Part shown: positions 1 to 6,099 of the stretch, one piece after another
Layout of the letters: every line of letters begins with the position of its first letter
Position numbering within the stretch: the stretch's first letter is position 1
DNA from: a bacterium
GTDB taxonomy: Bacteria; Blakebacterota; Blakebacteria; Blakebacterales; Blakebacteraceae
Assembly (NCBI GenBank): GCA_025774205.1
Contig: JALGWK010000029.1
Span: 1-25,085 of the forward strand
Direction of reading: 5' to 3'
Length of the DNA stretch: 25,085 nucleotides
Position numbers and translations under genes: made by a program
The notes under the pieces: model-generated
The model's database searches: none
Told to the model about the DNA's origin: nothing
What the model saw: the letters and a program-made list of their open reading frames with translations, nothing else

Positions 1-252
1 CTTGTCCGAAGCGTGCGCCAGCTTCATGTCGCCGCCCTCGTTCCGGATGTTGGTGAGCGCCCCCATCAGGGCTCCCAGACCGGAAGAGTTGAGCCACTTC
101 ACTTTGCTCAGGTCAGCCACGATCTGGTTGACCCCATCACCGAGCAGTTCGCTCACATGATCATGGAGTTCCTGCATATCAGGACCGCCCATCATCTTAC
201 CCTTGAGCTGCAGGACCGCCACCTTGCCGTCAATCGATTCAGTGATCTTCAC
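1..252 (-). CDS. STAS-domain anti-anti-sigma factor (partial, C-terminus off left edge)
   Basis: The minus strand is open from a GTG at 252-250 to the left edge (84 codons visible), with GGAGG at 261-265 eight bases upstream of the start. The protein begins MKITESIDGKVAVLQLKGK and contains WLNSSGLGALMG around residues 53-64. This matches the STAS-domain loop where the phosphorylatable serine sits (the S56-S57 pair; the usual Asp before it is Asn here). STAS proteins of this size are antagonists of anti-sigma factor kinases: dephosphorylated by a SpoIIE/RsbU phosphatase, they bind the anti-sigma factor and release sigma. A phosphatase of that class lies upstream in the same direction (1577-2887), which supports a partner-switching role. 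No RsbW-type kinase is visible. The C-terminal part of the domain lies outside the window. Confidence 0.88.
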   Translation of the reverse strand, partial: MKITESIDGKVAVLQLKGKMMGGPDMQELHDHVSELLGDGVNQIVADLSKVKWLNSSGLGALMGALTNIRNEGGDMKLAHASDK

Positions 253-337
253 CCGTAATACCTCCGCTCTCTGGTGAGCGCTGTTAATGATTCTGAGCGG
301 TATTCTCGCTCTTCACACCCGATGTGTCAACGGTCCA

Positions 338-1033
338 TCACCCTTCCCAGACGGGATCGAACAGAAAGAAGGAGACGGTGATCATGGCTCCGGTGAATCC
401 CAGCAGGCCTGTCAGGTGACGGGCTGCCTCATCCCACGGGGCGCCTTCCAGCGCCATCGCCGTACCGGGCACCGCCAGCAGCAGGATGGGCATGAGGATC
501 GGGAAAGCGAGGGCCCCGAAGAGTGGCCCCTTCACCCGGGCCCGGGAGATGATGGCCGCCACGATCGTCGAGGCCGCGGCCAGTCCGAGGATGCCGAGCA
601 GCAGGTAGAGGACAAGCAGTCCCGGGGAGGCCGGTTCAACGGAGAAAAAGACGATGAAGAGGGGCACCACCACCGCCGTGAGGATGAGCATCACCACGCA
701 GTTGAAAAGGAGTTTGCCGCCGAAGACCACTGACGGGTCGGTGGTGAGACGGAGCGCTATGGCGGTCCGGGTCTCCTCCTCCTTTACGAAGGTGCGGGAG
801 AGACCGACCGAAGAGGCAAAGAAGAGCACCGTCCAGAGCAGGCCCGACTGGACCACCGGCTCCAGGGGGGTCTGTCCGACGCCATAAGAGACCACGGCCA
901 GGGTCACCACGGCGAACATACCCACGGCGGTGGAAGCGGACGCCGAGCGGATCTCACAGGTGAGGTCCTTCCTCAGAAGGGCCATCACACCCGAGAGCCA
1001 CAAGCCGCTATCAGAGGTTGAGACGGTCATCAC
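338..1033 (-). CDS. ccmB: Heme exporter / ABC-2 membrane subunit CcmB
   Basis: The 231-residue protein has about six hydrophobic segments and the CcmB-type N-terminus (ALLRKDLTCEIRS, then SGLLWTVLFFASSVGLSRTF and KEEETRTAIALRL). CcmB is the inner-membrane partner of the CcmA ATPase in System I cytochrome c maturation. Length is close to the usual ~220 residues. The start is either GTG at 1033 or the adjacent ATG at 1030; a GGAG sits about 10-13 bases upstream. It overlaps the end of ccmA, so the two are translationally coupled. No ccmC, ccmD or ccmE follows: the next gene is the STAS protein after 85 bp. The family assignment is clear; the actual substrate of CcmAB is not fixed by sequence. 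Confidence 0.87.
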   Translation of the reverse strand: MMTVSTSDSGLWLSGVMALLRKDLTCEIRSASASTAVGMFAVVTLAVVSYGVGQTPLEPVVQSGLLWTVLFFASSVGLSRTFVKEEETRTAIALRLTTDPSVVFGGKLLFNCVVMLILTAVVVPLFIVFFSVEPASPGLLVLYLLLGILGLAAASTIVAAIISRARVKGPLFGALAFPILMPILLLAVPGTAMALEGAPWDEAARHLTGLLGFTGAMITVSFFLFDPVWEG

Positions 1034-1623
1034 CGTACCCGATCTCCCGGCTGTCGTTGGTCGCCACGACCACCACCCTGCCCTGCTCCCGGGCCTGTCC
1101 GATCAGTTCCCCGGAGAGCGTGAATCACTCCCGGTTCATCGAGCAGGAGTCCATCGGGCTCACCCAGCAGGGCGAAGGCCCATTTCAGGCGCTGCTTCAT
1201 ACCGGAGGAGTAGTCACCTGCCGGGTCGTTCGCGCGCGTATCGAGCCCAACCCGGGCGAGCAGTTCCCCCATCTCCTCATCACCGGCAGGCATGGCCCGC
1301 ACCCGGGCGAAGAAGCGAAGATTCTCGAGGCCGGTCAGTTCATCGTAAAGAGCGAGTTCCGGACTGATGTAACCCAGTCTTCTCCGGCGCTCCGGGCCAT
1401 TCCACTCCCGCTCGCCCTCCACCCAACGAACCGTCCCCGAGGTGGGACGATCGAGACCAGCGAGGCATCTCAACAGGGTGCTCTTCCCGGCCCCGTTCGG
1501 ACCGGTGACAACCAGTACCGACCCGGCGTCGACCGTGAGATCGATCCCGGCCAGTACCCGGCGCGGACCTGTTCCCTCAGAGAATCCGGACGACAACGAG
1601 CGAGATGTCGTCCTGCTGGACAC
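1030..1623 (-). CDS. ccmA: Heme exporter ATP-binding subunit CcmA (frameshifted near C-terminus)
   Basis: This is a small ABC ATPase with Walker A GPNGAGKS, signature YSSGMKQRL and Walker B DGLLLDEP in order; it would energise CcmB in System I cytochrome c maturation. After LLLDEPG the open frame turns into low-complexity Arg/Gly/Gln sequence and stops at 1030. The neighbouring frame reads ELIGQAREQGRVVVVATND followed by SREIGYGDDRLNL and a stop at 1011-1013, which is the expected end of such an ATPase. One extra base, or two missing bases, between about 1108 and 1133 therefore breaks the gene, just past the Walker B motif and through the D-loop. The corrected gene would end at 1011 and overlap ccmB by about 23 bp. 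The start is uncertain: GTG at 1623 overlaps the phosphatase gene by 47 bp, and a TTG at 1596 would give a family-typical N-terminus. The usual H-loop histidine appears as Asn (ATND). Confidence 0.8.
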   Translation of the reverse strand: MSSRTTSRSLSSGFSEGTGPRRVLAGIDLTVDAGSVLVVTGPNGAGKSTLLRCLAGLDRPTSGTVRWVEGEREWNGPERRRRLGYISPELALYDELTGLENLRFFARVRAMPAGDEEMGELLARVGLDTRANDPAGDYSSGMKQRLKWAFALLGEPDGLLLDEPGVIHALRGTDRTGPGAGQGGGRGDQRQPGDRVR

Positions 1624-2887
1624 TGCCGGCGCTGTGTGAGGTCACTGCTTTCAGGATGCCGTCAAGGACCTCCCTGGCCGACCTGCGGATCATCGTAGCA
1701 CATATCTCTGCCAGACGCTCCTCCCCGAACATCTCTTCGTCAGGACCGATCGCTTCGATGATCCCGTCGGTGTAGAGCACCATGATATCGCCCGCTTCGA
1801 GCGGCACGGTCCGTTCATCATAACTGGCGTCATCCATGAACCCGAGCACGATCCCGCCGTCCTTGAGGAATCGCGGCGCCTCTCCGGCCCGCAGGAGCAG
1901 CGGCGGGAAATGTCCGGCGTTGCAGTAGGTGAGCCGGTTCTCATCCGGCGCCACCACCCCGTAGAAGAAGGTGGCGTAGCGGTGGATTCCGAAGTTCTCC
2001 TGGATCAGGTTGTTGAGCCGGCCCATCATCTCACTGATGCTGAATCCCCGGCGGGTCAGCGACCGGTAGGAGGCATAGAGGCTCGCCATCAGGATCGCGG
2101 CCGGCGGCCCGTGACCCGAGATATCACCGATGGCGACACCCAGTTCCCTCTCTCCCACCTGGATGAGGTCGTAGAGGTCACCACCGAGGCTCTCGATCGG
2201 TTTCATGTACGCGGCGACGTCGAGACCGGATATGTCGGGCGGTGAGCGCGGCAGGAGAGCCTGCTGGATCTTCCCGGCTATCTCCAGCTCCTGCTCCAGG
2301 ACCCTCTTCTCCTGGGCCTCGGTGTAGCAGCTGGCGTTGTCGATCGCCACCGCCGCCTGCGCTCCGAAGGTCTGCAGCTGTTTCAGGTGCCGGTTCCGAT
2401 AGGCCCGGACACGATCGGACTCCAGGTTCAGGACCGCCACCACGAACCCGCTCACCATCAGGGGGATGACGATCTCGCTCCGGGTTGCACCCCGGATATC
2501 GATGTAGTCGGGATCTTTGCGGACATCAGCCACGACCAGGGGACGCTCGATCCTGGCGGAGCTGCCGATGAGTCCCTCGCCGATCTTCAGTCTGACCCGG
2601 GCCACCGCTTCCTCATCGTATCCCCGGAGCAGATGGTGGCTGATTTCGTCAGATTCAATATTCACCAGGAAGATGCCGGCCGCGTTGTATCCCACCACCT
2701 CCTCCAGACCGTCCAGGATCAGTCCGAGCACTTCATCCCGATCGAGGGAAGAGGATATGCGGGTGCCGACTTCCAGCAGGAGGTCGCGCTCGCGGGCGCC
2801 CCTTGTGGCCAGCAGGAAAAACCAGATCGCGGCGGCGGTGGCGACGGTAGTGGTCACCAGCAGGAAGATGGTTGAGTTGTCGGTCAT
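1577..2887 (-). CDS. Membrane-anchored GAF / SpoIIE-type PP2C phosphatase (RsbU-like)
   Basis: The 436-residue protein has one N-terminal membrane segment (about 7-26), a GAF domain (about 40-185), a helical linker with EIAGKIQQALLP (203-213), and a SpoIIE/RsbU PP2C-type domain to the end. Metal-binding signatures are visible: GGDLYD (235-240), GDISGHG (254-260), LYTDGI (371-376) and QQDDISL (424-430). These phosphatases dephosphorylate STAS anti-anti-sigma factors and so release sigma factors; the GAF domain is the probable signal sensor, ligand unknown. The ATG at 2887 lies one base after the NRAMP stop, and the 3' end overlaps ccmA. The likely substrate is the STAS protein at 1-252, with ccmAB lying between them. 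The family is certain; the partner is inferred from position. Confidence 0.9.
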   Translation of the reverse strand: MTDNSTIFLLVTTTVATAAAIWFFLLATRGARERDLLLEVGTRISSSLDRDEVLGLILDGLEEVVGYNAAGIFLVNIESDEISHHLLRGYDEEAVARVRLKIGEGLIGSSARIERPLVVADVRKDPDYIDIRGATRSEIVIPLMVSGFVVAVLNLESDRVRAYRNRHLKQLQTFGAQAAVAIDNASCYTEAQEKRVLEQELEIAGKIQQALLPRSPPDISGLDVAAYMKPIESLGGDLYDLIQVGERELGVAIGDISGHGPPAAILMASLYASYRSLTRRGFSISEMMGRLNNLIQENFGIHRYATFFYGVVAPDENRLTYCNAGHFPPLLLRAGEAPRFLKDGGIVLGFMDDASYDERTVPLEAGDIMVLYTDGIIEAIGPDEEMFGEERLAEICATMIRRSAREVLDGILKAVTSHSAGSVQQDDISLVVVRIL

Positions 2888-2888
2888 G

Positions 2889-4086
2889 TCAGACCAGCCC
2901 GGTGAGCCGCAGCAGAGCCCATCCCCCCAGACCCGCGGACAGCGCCACCACGGTAACTCCCGCGATGTTGGTCAGGGGCCGGTTCACGTGTTCTCCCAGT
3001 CGTCCGGCGTCGTTGGCCGCCCAGAGGAGGAAGACAGCTATAATGGGCAGGAGTATGCCATTGGCGGCCTGCGCCAGCATGATCGCCGGTAACGGCTGCA
3101 CTCCCAGACTGCCGAAGACAACCCCGGTGCCGACGACCGCCAGGGCTACCGCTCGCTGTCGTTTCCCGTCCAGTCCCGGTTCCCAGCCGAGGATGCCCCC
3201 GGTCGCGTAGGCGGCCGCCATCGGAGCGGTGATCCCCGAGGAGATCCCGGCGGCCAGGAGGCCGATCGAGAAGAAGATCGTTGCCCCCTTCCCGAGAAGC
3301 GGCTCGAGCTGGGCCGCCATGTCCCCGGCGCCCGTGATGGAGATGGCCGCGCCTCCCGGCGCGTGGAAGGCGCCGGCAGCGGTGAGCACGATCGCGCCCG
3401 AGATGAGCCCGCCCGCGATGATGCTCACGCCGGCGTCAAGGCGCGCCGGTCTCAGGTCCTCCGCTCCCCGGAACCGCTCCCGGACCGCCGCGGCGTGCAG
3501 GAAAAGATTGTAGGGAACCACCGTGGTCCCGACGAGGGCGATCACCAGGTAGATGTCCCCGCCCCCCTTCAGAGAGGGCAGCAGCGCTCCGCGCAGGGTG
3601 GTAACGACATCGAAGCCGGTAATGATGAGGGTGGTGATGAAGGCCAGGCTCATCACGATCACGGTCCCGATCAGGATCGATTCGAGAACGCGGTAACTCC
3701 CCTTGAGCAGAATGAGAGCCGCCACCACTCCGATGATGAGGACCAGGATCCGGCGGGTGATCGGGAGTATCGACTCCAGTCCAAGCGCCGCGCCCAGCAG
3801 ATTGCCCGTCTCGTAGGCGGCGCAGCCGAAGGTTACCGCGATGAGCACGAGGATGCCGGCCGACCGTCCCAGAACAGGCGAGCGGAACCCCTCTCTCAGG
3901 GATTCGGCCAGTCCCCGCCCTCCGATCACCCCGAGCCGCAGGCTCATCTCCTGCAGCACGAGGGTGGCGATGACACTGAAGGTCAGCGCCCACAGCAGCG
4001 CCTCTCCCGCGCGGGCGCCCGCCAGGCACGAAGGCGGCCGCGACAAGCGCACCCGGGCCGATCCTCACCCGGCGACGGGCCGGCAC
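2889..4086 (-). CDS. NRAMP-family divalent metal transporter (frame broken in TM1)
   Basis: The main frame gives at least ten hydrophobic segments and NRAMP features: WALTFSVIATLVLQEMSLRL, CAAYETGNLLGAALGL, and a TM6 motif with VPYN (nt 3507-3518). The family moves Mn2+, Fe2+ or related ions with protons across the inner membrane. The frame carrying most of the protein opens only at 4052 with a nonsensical N-terminus. A GTG at 4086, seven bases after GGAGG (4094-4098), begins IGPGALVAAAFV in another frame, which is a proper NRAMP TM1. The two frames meet at about 4022-4030, where the conserved TM1 metal-site loop should be, so roughly 20-23 bases appear to be missing. TM6 has VPYN where classical MntH has MPHN, placing it in a divergent clade of uncertain ion specificity. 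As read, it is probably non-functional unless the break is an assembly error. Confidence 0.82.
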
Positions 4087-4093
4087 GTCAGGA

Positions 4094-4098
4094 CCTCC
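4094..4098 (-). promoter_or_regulatory. Ribosome binding site setting the NRAMP start at 4086
   Basis: GGAGG on the minus strand, seven bases before the GTG at 4086-4084. It supports the upstream start and hence the reading that the gene is broken at 4022-4030, rather than starting at 4052. Confidence 0.6.
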
Positions 4099-4124
4099 GC
4101 GGGATTGAGTGCTTCGTCCGCGGA

Positions 4125-4655
4125 TCAGCCGGCCCCTCCGATCGCGATCATCGAGATCTCCACCCGGGCATCGGCCGGGATCCGCGCGACCTCGACACAG
4201 ACCCGCGCCGGCGGGATGTCACTGAAATACTTCGCGTACTCCTCGTTGACCGCTCCATAGTCGTCGAGGTCGGCCAGGTAGACCGTGGCTCTGACGACAT
4301 CGTCGAAGGTCATCCCGGCCGCGTTCAGCAGCGAACGCAGGTTGGCCATCGCCTGGCGGGCCTGGAGTACCGTTCCCCCCTCGACCATGTTCCCCGTGGC
4401 GGGATTGATGCCGAGCTGGCCCGACAGGAAGAGCATGTCACCAACCTTCACGGCCGGTGTGTAGGGACCGATGGGAGGCGAGGTGCCCTCCGGGATGACG
4501 GCGCTCTTCTGATGGGCCCCGGTGTGCTCATGCGACTCTTCGTGCTGCTGCGCCGTCGCTGTCTCATCCTCCCGGTTCTCGGTGAAGAAATAGAGCGAAC
4601 CGGCCAGGAGGAGGAAGAGGGCTCCGACAACAGCGGCGATAGCGAATCTGTTCAT
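4125..4655 (-). CDS. RidA/YjgF-family protein with N-terminal membrane anchor
   Basis: The 176-residue protein has a hydrophobic N-terminal segment (about 4-24), a hydrophilic His/Glu-rich linker (25-55), and a full RidA domain: IGPYTPAV (62-69), SGQLGINP (78-85), and PPARVCVEVARIP (148-160) with the arginine (R151) that binds the carboxylate in active RidA enzymes. RidA hydrolyses reactive 2-aminoacrylate and related imines to ketoacids and ammonia. Classical RidA is about 130 residues and cytosolic; the extra segment should place this one in the periplasm as a signal-anchored or exported enzyme. The ATG at 4655 has AGGA seven bases upstream. It follows pcm, separated by the palindrome, and precedes the NRAMP gene by 38 bp. 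The domain is clear; activity is inferred from the conserved Arg. Confidence 0.88.
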   Translation of the reverse strand: MNRFAIAAVVGALFLLLAGSLYFFTENREDETATAQQHEESHEHTGAHQKSAVIPEGTSPPIGPYTPAVKVGDMLFLSGQLGINPATGNMVEGGTVLQARQAMANLRSLLNAAGMTFDDVVRATVYLADLDDYGAVNEEYAKYFSDIPPARVCVEVARIPADARVEISMIAIGGAG

Positions 4656-4692
4656 GACCTGTTCCTTTCCGGGAGAACGGAAAATATGGCTA

Positions 4693-4852
4693 GTGTCATG
4701 TCAGGTAGCAAACGTCGGCACAGAGAGTGACGCCGTGCGCGACCGGGCAGGCGCGGCGACGAGGCATAGCGGTGGCTATGGCGAGGAGGCGCAACGCAGC
4801 CGGTCGGGATACGGCGCCGCTCGAATGCGACGGTTGTTGCGTGACAGGGCAC
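4693..4852. repeat. 160-bp imperfect palindrome (large intergenic hairpin)
   Basis: The pcm-ridA gap is filled by an inverted repeat centred at 4772/4773. The apex is CATAGC-GGTG-GCTATG (4765-4780). Further paired blocks outward are CGACCGG 4740-4746 with CCGGTCG 4800-4806, CGCCGT 4731-4736 with ACGGCG 4811-4816, CGTCG 4713-4717 with CGACG 4828-4832, TGTCA 4699-4703 with TGACA 4842-4846, and GTG 4693-4695 with CAC 4850-4852. It begins 8 bases after the pcm stop. It could be a REP/MITE-like dispersed repeat, a structured RNA, or an mRNA-stabilising or terminating element. Open frames through it on either strand look like chance. Confidence 0.7.
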
Positions 4853-4859
4853 CAGGACG

Positions 4860-5630
4860 TCAGGGTTCACGATCGGGCAGAGGCGGCGGTTTTCCGGCCT
4901 CGCCGGTCATCTGGACGAAGCGGACAGGGATCCCCCGTTCCCGCGTGATGTTCCCGTCGGGTCCTTTCTGAAGGAGGAGCAGTTCCTGGTAGTAGGAGCC
5001 GACCGGGATCACCATCCGCCCCCCGACCGCGAGCTGATCCACCAGCGGCTGCGGCACATGATCGGGCGCGGCGGTGACGATGATGGCATCGAAGGGCTCG
5101 TTCTCGGGCCAGCCCCGGTAGCCGTCACCGATCCTGGTGAAGACGTTCTCGATACCGAGCCGGTCGAGTGTCTCCCGGGCTCCCAGGGCCAGGGGCTGGA
5201 CGATCTCGATGGAGTAGACTTCCTTGACCATCCTGGAGAGGACCGCCGCCTGGTAACCCGAACCCGTCCCGATCTCAAGCACCCGGTCATCCGGCTTGAG
5301 TTCCAGCACCTGGGTCATCAGGGCCACGATGTACGGTTGGGAGATGGTCTGGTTATGACCGATGGGCAGAGCTTCGTCCATATAGGCAAGGTGTCGCAGA
5401 CCTTCGGGGAGAAACTCGTGTCGGGGCACCTCCTGCATCGCCCGCAACACGTTCGGATCGGTGATGGCCTCCCGTCCGGGCGCCTGGAACTGGACCTCCA
5501 CCATCCGCTGCCGGGCATCCGCCAGGGAGAGCTGTTCCTCTCCCGGTTCCCGGGCCGCGCGATCGCCGGCCCTGCATGACGCCAGGACCAGCAGCAGTGG
5601 GATGAGGCTGTATCCGGTACGCGGTTGCAT
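4860..5630 (-). CDS. pcm: Protein-L-isoaspartate O-methyltransferase, lipoprotein form
   Basis: The 256-residue protein carries the PCMT fold: VPRHEFLPEG (68-77), the ISQPYIVALM segment (96-105), the SAM-binding motif VLEIGTGSGYQ (117-127), and PVGSYYQELLLL near the end. It methylates L-isoaspartyl residues in damaged proteins to start their repair. The N-terminus is unusual: a short hydrophobic stretch ending in LASC (lipobox, Cys19) predicts a lipoprotein on the periplasmic side. The ATG at 5630 has GGAGG five bases upstream. It lies 24 bp after trxA in the same direction, so the two are probably co-transcribed; the large palindrome follows directly. Function is confident; localisation rests on the lipobox. 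Confidence 0.92.
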   Translation of the reverse strand: MQPRTGYSLIPLLLVLASCRAGDRAAREPGEEQLSLADARQRMVEVQFQAPGREAITDPNVLRAMQEVPRHEFLPEGLRHLAYMDEALPIGHNQTISQPYIVALMTQVLELKPDDRVLEIGTGSGYQAAVLSRMVKEVYSIEIVQPLALGARETLDRLGIENVFTRIGDGYRGWPENEPFDAIIVTAAPDHVPQPLVDQLAVGGRMVIPVGSYYQELLLLQKGPDGNITRERGIPVRFVQMTGEAGKPPPLPDREP

Positions 5631-5654
5631 CCCGGCCTCCGGGTATATGGGGTA

Positions 5655-5978
5655 CTACAGCAGTTTGTCGAGCTTCTCGACGATATCCTTCTTCGGCACG
5701 GTGCCGATGATCAGATCAGCGATCTCACCGCTCTTGAAGAAGAGCAGGACCGGGATACTCCTGATCCCGAACGAGGCCGCAACCTGCTGGTTGGTGTCGA
5801 CATCGACTTTGGCGAATTTCACCCGCCCGTCGTACTCCCCCGAAAGCTCGTCGACGATCGGCGCGATCGCCTTGCAGGGACCACACCATTCGGCCCAGAA
5901 ATCCACCACGACCGGCGTGTCGTTATCCAGCACTTCCTGCTTGAACGTTTCATCAGTCACATGGACCGGCTCTGCCAT
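5655..5978 (-). CDS. trxA: Thioredoxin
   Basis: The 107-residue protein has the standard thioredoxin length and active site WCGPC (31-35), the buried Asp (D26), and the cis-proline loop RSIPVLLFF (Pro76). There is no signal peptide, so it should be cytoplasmic and reduce protein disulfides using electrons from thioredoxin reductase. The ATG at 5978 has GGAGG seven bases upstream. It appears to be the first gene of the minus-strand string leading to pcm. A 14-bp perfect palindrome lies 59-72 bases upstream of the start and could be an operator. Confidence 0.96.
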   Translation of the reverse strand: MAEPVHVTDETFKQEVLDNDTPVVVDFWAEWCGPCKAIAPIVDELSGEYDGRVKFAKVDVDTNQQVAASFGIRSIPVLLFFKSGEIADLIIGTVPKKDIVEKLDKLL

Positions 5979-6036
5979 CTCTTACATCCTCCATGGTGTC
6001 GGCAGTCATGGATCCGCGGTTGTGTCTCAAGGTGTC

Positions 6037-6050
6037 ATGTCACGTGACAT
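6037..6050. promoter_or_regulatory. 14-bp perfect palindrome upstream of trxA
   Basis: ATGTCACGTGACAT is perfectly self-complementary and lies in the 121-bp gap between the DUF2723 gene and trxA. Its position fits an operator for a dimeric regulator of the trxA-pcm transcript. A weaker inverted repeat (CTCAT/ATGAG) lies at about 6060-6078. No clear -35/-10 pair was identified, and the regulator is unknown. Confidence 0.35.
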
Positions 6051-6099
6051 CCGCATACTCTCATGGTACGAATATGAGTCACCTTTGCACAACCCTGCA

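Noticed and set aside
3363-4730. 455-residue plus-strand open frame opposite the NRAMP and ridA genes
   Set aside because: Composition is Arg/Gly/Asp/His-rich with no domain, and the minus strand encodes two recognisable families here; it is an antisense shadow of GC-rich coding sequence.
4693-4852. Integron attC site
   Set aside because: The large palindrome invited this idea, but I see no convincing RYYYAAC/GTTRRRY core pair at its ends and no integrase or cassette array nearby.
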